This document shows positions 7,143 through 13,395 of a DNA stretch of 17,135 nucleotides, piece after piece. How positions within the stretch are numbered: position 1 is the stretch's first letter; each line of letters opens with the position of its first letter. This stretch comes from MGBC108787 sp964591225 (GTDB lineage: Bacteria > Bacillota_I > Bacilli_A > RF39 > UBA660). The position numbers and the translations under genes are program-made. Location: assembly GCA_964591225.1 (NCBI GenBank), contig CAZQAO010000018.1, positions 1 to 17,135 on the forward strand. The letters run 5' to 3'. The notes below the pieces were generated by a model, which saw only the letters and a program-made list of their open reading frames with translations, made no database searches and was not told the DNA's origin.

Positions 7143-7170
7143 CGCTCATGATATATTTAGAAAGTGAGCG
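7143..7170 (+). promoter_or_regulatory. Hairpin between era and the yqzL-like gene
   Basis: CGCTCA at 7143-7148 pairs perfectly with TGAGCG at 7165-7170 (6 bp, extendable by one T-G). No T-run follows, so it is not a standard terminator. It ends seven bases before the ATG at 7178 and contains the only purine-rich stretch that could act as its ribosome binding site. It may control translation or protect the era 3' end. Confidence 0.4.
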
Positions 7171-7177
7171 ATAAAAT

Positions 7178-7267
7178 ATGAATAAAAAAGAAGCCTGGAA
7201 TAAATTTAAACAAAGTGGACGAATTGCTGATTATTTAGAATATGCGAAAAAAAAGAGAAGTGAATAA
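7178..7267 (+). CDS. yqzL: YqzL-like small protein (29 residues)
   Basis: A 29-codon frame begins with ATG at 7178 and ends three bases before the recO ATG. The peptide has the pattern of the YqzL family, which sits in this same slot between era and recO in Bacilli: an aromatic-led helix AWNKFKQSG followed by RIADYLEYAK. Family members are usually about 45-50 residues, so this copy is shortened at the C-terminus, ending in a basic KKKRSE. The function of YqzL is unknown. The synteny and the W-x-x-F-x-x-S/T-G-x-x-x-x-Y-L pattern are the evidence; sequence this short cannot prove homology. Confidence 0.6.
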   Translation: MNKKEAWNKFKQSGRIADYLEYAKKKRSE

Positions 7268-7270
7268 GTA

Positions 7271-8008
7271 ATGATTACCAAAGTAGAAGGCATAATTGTT
7301 AGTGAAACTCCTTACGGAGATACTTCCAAAGTAATTAATGTTTTGACTAAAGAATATGGAATTATTGGTATTATGTGTAAAGGAGTTCAATCTTTAAAAA
7401 GTCGATTACGAGCTTTAACCATGAAATTTACTTATGGTTTTTTTTACATTTATTATAAAGAAAATAAGTTATCTATTTTAAAAGATGTCGATATTATCGA
7501 TGATTTAAAATTGCTTAAAAATGATATTATTTTAATTAGTTATTTAAATTATTTAACTGAATTAACTTTACAAGTATTTAAACAAAGTGGAGATGCTTCT
7601 ATTTATAATTTATATATAGCTACTTTAAAAAAGATGAATGATCAAATGAATCCCCTTATTTTAACTAATATTTTAGAATGTAAGTACTTGCCATTTTTAG
7701 GGGTAGGATTATCATTAGATGCTTGTGCTATATGTGGACGTAAAACTGGTATTGTTACGATTGATGCTGATGCCGGAGGTTATGTTTGTCAAAATTGTTA
7801 TACTAATCAAGTTTTAGTAAGTGCCAAAACTTTAAAATTATTACGAATGTATTTTTATGTAGAAATTGATGCGATTAAAACCATTAATATTAATGATACC
7901 GTGGCTCGGGAAATTAATTTATTTATTAATCGTTATTATGAAAAATATACAGGATTATATTTACAAAGTAAGAAATTTTTAAATAAAATGTTACAAGTAG
8001 TCGATTAA
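7271..8008 (+). CDS. recO: DNA repair protein RecO
   Basis: RecO anneals single strands and, with RecF/RecR, loads RecA on SSB-coated gaps. The 245-residue protein has the N-terminal OB-fold (start MITKVEGIIVSETPYGDTSKVI, split around residue 12; 'GxxDxxKVIxxLTxExG' rhythm), a helical middle, and a zinc site CAIC...CQNC with C152, C155, C173 and C176. The C-terminus is helical as expected. It starts three bases after the yqzL-like gene, so translation is probably coupled. No convincing terminator follows; only an AT-only weak hairpin before the next promoter. Confidence 0.93.
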   Translation: MITKVEGIIVSETPYGDTSKVINVLTKEYGIIGIMCKGVQSLKSRLRALTMKFTYGFFYIYYKENKLSILKDVDIIDDLKLLKNDIILISYLNYLTELTLQVFKQSGDASIYNLYIATLKKMNDQMNPLILTNILECKYLPFLGVGLSLDACAICGRKTGIVTIDADAGGYVCQNCYTNQVLVSAKTLKLLRMYFYVEIDAIKTININDTVAREINLFINRYYEKYTGLYLQSKKFLNKMLQVVD

Positions 8009-8014
8009 TTAATA

Positions 8015-8043
8015 TTGATTTTTTAATTATTTAACCATATAAT
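8015..8043 (+). promoter_or_regulatory. Promoter of the T-box/glyS operon
   Basis: TTGATT at 8015-8020 and TATAAT at 8038-8043 are separated by exactly 17 bases. The predicted start of the transcript is near 8050, immediately before the T-box leader. Confidence 0.8.
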
Positions 8044-8049
8044 TTAAAT

Positions 8050-8173
8050 ATACAAGCGATGAAGAGTGATGGTAAAACTTGGAGCTATATATAAAAAAGA
8101 GATTCACTAAAGAATAAGTAGGGTGGAACCGCGGGTATGAAACTCGTCCCTATATTTTATTCTTTAGTTTTTT
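8050..8173 (+). ncRNA. Compact T-box leader, probably glycine-specific
   Basis: The T-box core AGGGTGGAACCGCGGG at 8120-8135 matches the consensus. The antiterminator folds as helix A1 (AGGG 8120-8123 with CCCT 8148-8151), the 7-base bulge TGGAACC (8124-8130), and helix A2 (GCGGGT 8131-8136 with ACTCGT 8142-8147). The base after TGG is A8127, which would pair with a U discriminator, as in bacterial tRNA-Gly. Stem I looks minimal: AGC 8055-8057 with GCT 8084-8086, a kink-turn GATGA/GGA, AAG 8062-8064 with CTT 8078-8080, and a 13-base terminal loop holding GGT (8071-8073) followed by A, the likely glycine specifier. Stems II and IIA/B are absent. An 11-bp helix (8107-8117 with 8157-8167) encloses the antiterminator and is followed by six T. 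Confidence 0.88.
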
Positions 8174-8190
8174 AAATTTTAGGAGGAAAT

Positions 8191-8742
8191 ATGAAAGTTT
8201 TTATTGGCCACTCGTTTAGTGAAGAATTAGATCCCACTTATTATGATTTTATTAAAAAAGTTTATAAAATCGTCTATGATGCGGGAGCAGAAATTTTAGT
8301 AGGGGGATTATTTGTTAAATTAAAAGATGATTATAAATTGTGGGAAGATCGTCTAACAGTTTATACAATCCCTCCCTATCAAGATTCTTTAAAATATGCC
8401 CAATGTAAAAAAAATGTGGTGGATACTGTGCTTGATCGAACTAAATGTTTAATAGAAGAATCTGATGTTGTAGTGTTATTGCCGGGTGGAAGTGGAACTT
8501 TAGAAGAGTTATTAGCTTGTTTAGAAATGTATAAAGCTAAATCTCTATCTAAAAAGATATATCTTCTAAATCATGATAATCACTTTGAACCAATATTAAA
8601 TTATTTAAAGTTTTTAGAACAATTAAAGTTTAATAAAACGACAGATTTAACATATATAGAAGTTATCAATAGTTCAAAATTAGAAAAAATATTGAAAGAA
8701 GGAATGGAATATGACGAAAGTAACAATGGAAGAGATTATTAA
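8191..8742 (+). CDS. LOG-family nucleotide phosphoribohydrolase-like protein
   Basis: This 183-residue Rossmann-fold protein carries the family signature PGGSGTLEE (98-106), with E105/E106 as the expected active-site acids. Upstream elements are an N-terminal strand VFIGHSFS, a GAEILVGGL strand-turn (32-40), and R83 in the LDRTK helix, where the family has its catalytic arginine. LOG-type enzymes split nucleoside 5'-monophosphates into base and ribose 5-phosphate; old databases mislabel many as lysine decarboxylases. Its substrate here is unknown. RBS AGGAGG at 8181-8186. It is the first gene behind the glycine T-box and overlaps glyS by 32 bases, so it is expressed with glycyl-tRNA synthetase. 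Confidence 0.8.
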   Translation: MKVFIGHSFSEELDPTYYDFIKKVYKIVYDAGAEILVGGLFVKLKDDYKLWEDRLTVYTIPPYQDSLKYAQCKKNVVDTVLDRTKCLIEESDVVVLLPGGSGTLEELLACLEMYKAKSLSKKIYLLNHDNHFEPILNYLKFLEQLKFNKTTDLTYIEVINSSKLEKILKEGMEYDESNNGRDY

Positions 8743-10090
8743 TTATTGTAAACAATATGGCTTTATTTTCCCAGGAAGTGAAATTTATGGCGGACTTGCT
8801 AATTCGTATGATTATGGACCTTTAGGAAGAGAATTAAAAGAAAATATTCGCGATGCGTGGTGGAAAAAATTTATTCAAGAAATTCCCAATAATTATGGAA
8901 TTGATTCAGCTATTCTTATGAATCCTCAAGTTTGGGTAGCTAGTGGTCATGTAACCAATTTTAATGATCCTTTAATTGATTGTAAAAAATGTAAGAGTCG
9001 TTATCGGGCGGACAAATTAATTGAAGAATATACATCTTCTCGTGAAACTGCTGATGGTTGGGACAATGAAAAACTAGAAAATTATATTAAAAAAGAAAAA
9101 ATACCTTGTCCTAATTGTGGAAGTACCGATTTTACTGCTATTCGTCAATTTAATTTGTTATTTGAAACCCATCAAGGAGTTACCGAAGATGCTAAGAGTA
9201 AAGTTTATTTGCGAGGTGAGACAGCGCAAGGTATTTTTGTAAATTTTTTAAATGTTCAAAGAAGTATGCGGGCTAAGATTCCTTTTGGTATTGGGCAAGT
9301 GGGTAAGAGTTTTCGTAATGAAATAACTCCAGGTAATTTTATTTTTCGTACTCGCGAGTTTGAACAAATGGAATTAGAGTTCTTTTGTAAACCAGGTACT
9401 GATTTAGAATGGTTTGGATATTATAAAAATTATTGTATGGATTTTTTAAAAAGTTTAGGAATTAAAAAAGAATCTTTGCGAATGCGGGATCACGAAAAGG
9501 AAGAATTATCTTTTTATAGTCGAGCTACAACTGATATTGAATTTTTATATCCAATGGGTTGGGGGGAACTTTGGGGTATCGCCGATCGAACTGATTATGA
9601 TTTAACTGTTCATATGAATCATTCTCAAGTCGATTTGCGTTACTTAGATCCTGATACTAATGAGAAATATATTCCCTATGTTATCGAACCATCTTTAGGT
9701 TTAGGACGGGCTTTACTCGCTTTTATTTGCAATGCTTATGAAAAAGAAGTGTTAGATAATAACGAAGAACGAGTTGTCCTAAAAATTCATCCTTTTTTAG
9801 CACCAATAAAAGTAACTGTCTTACCTTTAATTAAAAAAGTTCATGGGGAATATGCTAGTAGTATTTATGCTACTCTTTGTAAAAGTTTTCGAGTTAGTTA
9901 CGATGAATCTGGCAGTATTGGTAAACGTTATCGAAGAAGTGATGCGATTGGAACACCTTTTTGTATTACTATTGATGATGAAACCTTAGAACATGATATT
10001 GTTACTCTGCGTAACCGGGATACGATGGAACAAATAAAAATTCCTGTTTCAAAATTAGAAAGTTATATTAGAGAAAAAATCGAGTTTTAA
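8711..10090 (+). CDS. glyQS: Glycyl-tRNA synthetase, single-chain dimeric type
   Basis: The 459-residue class II enzyme charges tRNA-Gly. It is the alpha2 type, not the two-gene glyQ/glyS type. Motif 1 lies near GLANSYDYGPLGRELKE (28-44). Motif 2 spans FRNEITP (201-207) to FRTREFEQMELEFF (212-225). Motif 3 is EPSLGLGRALLAF (326-338). A C91/C94 with C133/C136 set in the inserted segment suggests a zinc knuckle. The anticodon-binding domain occupies about 360-459. The ATG at 8711 has AAGGA (8699-8703) seven bases ahead; it lies inside the end of the LOG gene. Regulation by the T-box leader at 8050-8173 fits: low charged tRNA-Gly would raise expression. Confidence 0.96.
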   Translation: MTKVTMEEIINYCKQYGFIFPGSEIYGGLANSYDYGPLGRELKENIRDAWWKKFIQEIPNNYGIDSAILMNPQVWVASGHVTNFNDPLIDCKKCKSRYRADKLIEEYTSSRETADGWDNEKLENYIKKEKIPCPNCGSTDFTAIRQFNLLFETHQGVTEDAKSKVYLRGETAQGIFVNFLNVQRSMRAKIPFGIGQVGKSFRNEITPGNFIFRTREFEQMELEFFCKPGTDLEWFGYYKNYCMDFLKSLGIKKESLRMRDHEKEELSFYSRATTDIEFLYPMGWGELWGIADRTDYDLTVHMNHSQVDLRYLDPDTNEKYIPYVIEPSLGLGRALLAFICNAYEKEVLDNNEERVVLKIHPFLAPIKVTVLPLIKKVHGEYASSIYATLCKSFRVSYDESGSIGKRYRRSDAIGTPFCITIDDETLEHDIVTLRNRDTMEQIKIPVSKLESYIREKIEF

Positions 10091-10106
10091 TCGAAAATTG
10101 TTAATC

Positions 10107-10139
10107 TTTTCCTATGAAATTTCATTGAAAAAAGGAAAA
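10107..10139 (+). terminator. Possible weak terminator after glyS
   Basis: TTTTCCT at 10107-10113 pairs with AGGAAAA at 10133-10139, with the inner palindrome ATGAAATTTCAT at 10114-10125. The following TTGTTTGAT is only moderately T-rich, and the hairpin overlaps the sepF -35 box, so it may instead be regulatory. Confidence 0.3.
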
Positions 10140-10153
10140 TTGTTTGATATGAT
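10125..10153 (+). promoter_or_regulatory. sepF-divIVA promoter
   Basis: TTGAAA at 10125-10130 and TATGAT at 10148-10153 are separated by 17 bases. It lies 38 bases before the sepF ATG, with RBS AGAGGAG in between. Confidence 0.7.
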
Positions 10154-10190
10154 TATAAAGTAGGAATGATAACAGAAAGAGGAGATTCTA

Positions 10191-10601
10191 ATGGCACTAA
10201 ATAAATTAAAGAAATTATTTGCTGATGATGAAGATGAAAATTTAGTAGGAACTGAAGATGAGTATTATAATATAAATGAAGATGAAGCTTTAAAAGAAGC
10301 TGATAAAACTGGCAATAAAATGATTTTAATGGAACCTAGAGCTTATTCAGAAAGTCAACAAATTGCTGATCATTTAAAGAATAGGAATAGTGTTGTGGTC
10401 AATTTAAAACGCGTAACTTCTGCTCAAGCTAAACGGATTATCGATTTTTTAAGTGGCTGTGTATATTCTATTGGGGGTAAAATGCAAAAAATAGGAGTAG
10501 GCATTTATTTATGTACTCCAAATAATGTAAATATTCAAGGTAAAATCTCTGATGATAATGAGAAAAATAAAAATGGTGAAGACTCTGAAATAGAATGGTA
10601 A
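10191..10601 (+). CDS. sepF: Cell division protein SepF
   Basis: SepF anchors and bundles FtsZ at the division site. The 136-residue protein has the expected parts: an N-terminal amphipathic membrane-binding helix (MALNKLKKLF), an acidic linker (11-40), and the globular SepF domain (about 42-115) with VVVNLKR (68-74), AKRIIDFLSGCVYSIGG (80-96) and KIGVGIYLCTP (100-110). A charged tail ends in EIEW. In Bacillus subtilis sepF sits with ylmG, ylmH and divIVA; here divIVA follows directly after 34 bases, with ylmG and ylmH absent from the interval. Confidence 0.95.
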   Translation: MALNKLKKLFADDEDENLVGTEDEYYNINEDEALKEADKTGNKMILMEPRAYSESQQIADHLKNRNSVVVNLKRVTSAQAKRIIDFLSGCVYSIGGKMQKIGVGIYLCTPNNVNIQGKISDDNEKNKNGEDSEIEW

Positions 10602-10635
10602 GAGTTTAGGATAAAGAGTGGATTTGAGGTGGAGC

Positions 10636-11061
10636 ATGAAAAAATTTAGTACGTCATTAAAAGGGTATAATAAAAATGAGGTAAACGATTTTGTGGCGAA
10701 TGTAGCTAAAGAATATGAAAACATGCTTAGTAAATTAAAAGCCCAAGATGAAGAAATGGCTAAATTACGAACAGAATTAGAGAAATATGCTAATTTAGAA
10801 CAGACTTTAAATAAGACAATTTTGGCTGCTGAAGATACCTCAAATCAAATGAAACGAATGGCTAAAGAGGAAAGTATGGGTATTATTGAAGAAGCCAAAA
10901 GAGATGCTTCCCGTATTGTCAATGATGCACTTTTAAAATATCAAAAGATTGAAAAAGATGGGGAAGAATTAAAAAGACGAGTTGTCCAATTTAAACGAAA
11001 ATTTAAACAAGCCATTGAAACTGAAGTAGAAACTATCGATGAAATAGCTGATGATTATTAA
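10636..11061 (+). CDS. divIVA: DivIVA-domain cell division/polarity protein
   Basis: The 141-residue coiled-coil protein starts with the DivIVA motif FSTSLKGYNKNEVNDFV (4-20), followed by heptad-patterned helices to residue 135 and an acidic end. DivIVA binds curved membranes at septa and poles and recruits division and wall proteins. The ATG at 10636 is preferred, with GAGGTGGAG just ahead. A GTG at 10618 (RBS AGGA at 10608-10611) would add six residues including a tryptophan; DivIVA's membrane-inserting loop sits at this N-terminus, so the longer form remains possible. It follows sepF and ends in a terminator. Confidence 0.88.
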   Translation: MKKFSTSLKGYNKNEVNDFVANVAKEYENMLSKLKAQDEEMAKLRTELEKYANLEQTLNKTILAAEDTSNQMKRMAKEESMGIIEEAKRDASRIVNDALLKYQKIEKDGEELKRRVVQFKRKFKQAIETEVETIDEIADDY

Positions 11062-11073
11062 GCTATTTTTTTT
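11042..11073 (+). terminator. Intrinsic terminator of sepF-divIVA
   Basis: AAATAGCT at 11042-11049 pairs with AGCTATTT at 11061-11068 (8 bp, 11-base loop), running into eight T at 11066-11073. It overlaps the divIVA stop and touches the stop of the convergent sigK. Confidence 0.85.
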
Positions 11074-11767
11074 ATAAACTACTTTTATTTTTAATAAATT
11101 CTTTTAACATCTTGGTAAGAGCTCGCTTTTCAATTCGGGAGACATAACTTCTCGAAATATTAAGGTTATGAGCAATTTCTTTTTGCGTTTGTTCTTTTTG
11201 ATTTAAAAGACCATAGCGTTTGATAATTATTTCTTTTTCGCGGGGATTTAGTAAATTTAAGTATTCACTTAATTGTTTAATATTTTCTTTGGTATGAATC
11301 ATTTCCGCTAAATCTTTAGAATTATCTTTTAAAACATCTAATAAATTAATTTCGTTGCCATCTTTGTCATAACCGATTGAATCATTCAAAGAAACATCAT
11401 TTTGGCTCTTTTTGTTAGTACGAAAATACATTAATATTTCGTTTTCGATACATCGGGCGGCATAGGTAGTAATACGGGTTTTTTTAGTGTTATTATAAGA
11501 ATCTATTCCCTTTATAAGACCAATAGTACCAATACTAATTAAATCATCCTGACTAGTATTTTTATTTTCAAATTTTTTGACAATATGAGCTACTAATCTT
11601 AAATTATGTTCAATTAAAGTATTACGAGCCTCTTTATCACCTTTAAGCATTTTCTCAATCATGATTTGTTCTTCTTCTTCCGTTAAAGGATCAGGGAATA
11701 CATTATTCGAATAACTACCCGTAAAAAATAACATATCTTGAATTAAATTAATAATATTTAAAAACAT
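11072..11767 (-). CDS. sigK: Sporulation sigma factor SigK (pro-form)
   Basis: The 231-residue sigma-70 family factor matches SigK rather than SigE. Its N-terminus is a hydrophobic pro-sequence (1-18, ending FFTGS) followed by YSNNVFPDPLTEEEE, which aligns with the Bacillus subtilis pro-SigK processing site where SpoIVFB cuts between Ser and Tyr. Region 2 includes NTLIEHNLRLVAHIVKKFEN (49-68), DDLISIGTIGLIKGI (74-88) and TTYAARCIENEILMYFR (100-116). Region 4 holds LNPREKEIIIKRYGL (173-187) and the helix-turn-helix SRSYVSRIEKRAL (205-217). SigK directs late mother-cell transcription (coat, cortex). The gene is continuous, with no skin-type interruption. RBS AAGGAAGTGG (minus strand) precedes the ATG. 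It is convergent with divIVA. Confidence 0.92.
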   Translation of the reverse strand: MFLNIINLIQDMLFFTGSYSNNVFPDPLTEEEEQIMIEKMLKGDKEARNTLIEHNLRLVAHIVKKFENKNTSQDDLISIGTIGLIKGIDSYNNTKKTRITTYAARCIENEILMYFRTNKKSQNDVSLNDSIGYDKDGNEINLLDVLKDNSKDLAEMIHTKENIKQLSEYLNLLNPREKEIIIKRYGLLNQKEQTQKEIAHNLNISRSYVSRIEKRALTKMLKEFIKNKSSL

Positions 11768-11785
11768 CTTCCACTTCCTTAATAC

Positions 11786-11813
11786 ATTATATTTGTGGTT
11801 AAAATTTATATGA
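11786..11813 (-). promoter_or_regulatory. Possible SigE-type promoter of sigK
   Basis: On the minus strand TCATATA (11807-11813) and AATATAAT (11786-11793) are separated by 13 bases. They resemble the SigE boxes (ATA-type -35 and CATACAnT -10), with six of eight positions of the -10 agreeing. No SigA-type -35 stands 16-18 bases from TATAAT. Bacillus subtilis sigK is SigE-dependent, which fits, but this is consensus reading only. Confidence 0.4.
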
Positions 11814-11838
11814 TAAAGAAGATTTTTTTAATAATCCA

Positions 11839-11847
11839 TGTTATACT
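11839..11847 (+). promoter_or_regulatory. Extended -10 promoter of yqeG-yqeH-mutL
   Basis: TATACT at 11842-11847 is preceded by TG at 11839-11840. No clear -35 is seen. The yqeG ATG lies 21 bases downstream of the -10, with AAGGTGA in between. Confidence 0.6.
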
Positions 11848-11868
11848 AAGAGTAAGAAGGTGACGAAT

Positions 11869-12390
11869 ATGGATCTATTTATTCCGGATATATATGCCAA
11901 AAGTATCTATGATATTGATTATCAAGATTTAAAAAATAGAGGAATTCGTTGCCTAATATTTGATTTAGATAATACGATTGCCCCTCTTCATATGCCAGTT
12001 CCCGATAAAGAATTAAAAGATTTATTTTTAGATTTAGAATTATTAAAATTAAAGGTTATTATTCTGTCTAATTCGAGTAAGTCGCGGGTAGAACCTTTTA
12101 AAGAAAAATTAAATGTCGATTCTAGTTATCATAGTGGCAAACCATTGAAAAAAAAATATAAGAAAGTACTAGATTTATATGATTTTAAAGATAATGAAAT
12201 TGCTTGTATCGGCGATCAATTACTAACCGATATCTATGGGGCCAATCGGATGAAGTTTTTAAGTATTTTAGTTAATCCCATCAGTCACGAAGAATATTTT
12301 GTTACCAAAATAAATCGGGCTTTGGAACGAAAAATTATCCAAAATTTAGAAAGAAAAGGCTTGTTTACTATTGGCAAGTATTATGAATAG
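11869..12390 (+). CDS. yqeG: YqeG-family HAD phosphatase
   Basis: The 173-residue protein is a HAD-superfamily, subclass IIIA phosphatase. Motif I is FDLDNTIAP (31-39, nucleophile D32, acid D34), motif II is ILSNSSKSR near residues 65-73, the motif III lysine is in SGKPLKKKY, and motif IV is IGDQLLTDIYGA (about 115-126). YqeG is of unknown substrate but is nearly always next to yqeH in Bacilli. ATG at 11869 is chosen with AAGGTGA at 11857-11863; an in-frame GTG at 11860 overlaps that site and is unlikely. It is followed by yqeH after 15 bases. Confidence 0.9.
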   Translation: MDLFIPDIYAKSIYDIDYQDLKNRGIRCLIFDLDNTIAPLHMPVPDKELKDLFLDLELLKLKVIILSNSSKSRVEPFKEKLNVDSSYHSGKPLKKKYKKVLDLYDFKDNEIACIGDQLLTDIYGANRMKFLSILVNPISHEEYFVTKINRALERKIIQNLERKGLFTIGKYYE

Positions 12391-12405
12391 TAGTGAGGAG
12401 AAAAC

Positions 12406-13389
12406 ATGAAAAAGTGTCTCGGTTGTGGTGCCGTTTTACAAACTAAAGATAAAAATAAATTAGGATATGTTCCCTTAGAAAAATGGTCAACTGCTAAATT
12501 ATGTGAAAGATGTTTTCGGCTTATTCACTATAATGATTTAAAAGTAGTGGATTTTAAAGTAGCTGAAACAGTTCTTAAAGATGTTAATCATAAAGGTAAG
12601 TTTGCTTTCTTCTTAGTCGATTTATTAAATATAAATACGACCGTTATTAAAACTTATCACCAAATTAAAATTCCCAAATGTTTTGTTGTCAGTAAAATTG
12701 ATTTTATTCCCAAGTATATTAATAAAAATAATATTAAAATCTGGTTAAAAGAAGAATATCAAATTAATGAAGAAATTTACTTTTTAAGTGCTTATAAAAA
12801 TCAAAATATTCATTGTTTAGAAAGTGTAATGATTGATAAAAATTGCTTAGAAGCTTATTTATTAGGATATACTAATTCTGGTAAAAGTACCCTTATTAAT
12901 AAAATTATGGATTCTAATCAAATTACCACTAGTTTACTTCCTAATACGACAGCAAATTTTATTAAAATAAAATTAGATTCTAAATTAACTTTAATTGATA
13001 GTCCCGGTTTTTTATATCCCGATTCTTTATATGATCAGAGTGACGTAACTATAATGAAAAAAATAAATCCCCAAACTTTTTTAAAACCCATTACGTTTCA
13101 ACTTAAAAAGGGGATGAGTATTGTCATCGAAAATTTAATTAGAATTGAAAATGTTAGTGATAAATGTAATTTAACGTTTTATATGAGTAATCTTTTAGAA
13201 ATTAAAAAAATATATGCTAAAAATACTTATTTAAAAGATGGTTTTAAAGAAGTTAAGCATTTAAAAAGAAATGAAGATATGGTTATAACAGGAATTGGTT
13301 TTATTAATTGTAAAAGTACATCCCAATTAAATTTATATCTTAAAAAACCGGGTTTTGTCGAAATTCGTAATTCTTTTTTTGAAAGGTAG
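12406..13389 (+). CDS. yqeH: Ribosome biogenesis GTPase YqeH
   Basis: YqeH is a circularly permuted GTPase needed for 30S assembly. The 327-residue protein opens with a zinc finger (C4, C7, C33, C36). The G motifs then come in permuted order: G4 SKID (96-99), G5 SAYK (128-131), G1 GYTNSGKS (154-161) and G3 DSPG (198-201). The C-terminal RNA-binding part is present but the protein is about 40 residues shorter than the Bacillus subtilis one (366). It lies between yqeG and mutL with gaps of 15 and 6 bases. In Bacillus subtilis aroE and yhbY follow; here mutL does. Confidence 0.94.
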   Translation: MKKCLGCGAVLQTKDKNKLGYVPLEKWSTAKLCERCFRLIHYNDLKVVDFKVAETVLKDVNHKGKFAFFLVDLLNINTTVIKTYHQIKIPKCFVVSKIDFIPKYINKNNIKIWLKEEYQINEEIYFLSAYKNQNIHCLESVMIDKNCLEAYLLGYTNSGKSTLINKIMDSNQITTSLLPNTTANFIKIKLDSKLTLIDSPGFLYPDSLYDQSDVTIMKKINPQTFLKPITFQLKKGMSIVIENLIRIENVSDKCNLTFYMSNLLEIKKIYAKNTYLKDGFKEVKHLKRNEDMVITGIGFINCKSTSQLNLYLKKPGFVEIRNSFFER

Positions 13390-13395
13390 TCGTTT

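Noticed and set aside
6886..7149. Open frame on the minus strand opposite the Era KH domain
   Set aside because: It lies over a strongly conserved gene and its translation is serine/phenylalanine-rich with no recognisable pattern.
8003..8030. Terminator after recO
   Set aside because: Only an A/T hairpin (AATTAA/TTAATT) with a 10-base loop and no proper T-run follows; it is too weak to call.
10509..10724. Open frame on the minus strand across sepF and divIVA
   Set aside because: It covers the ends of two well-supported genes and has no RBS or family resemblance.
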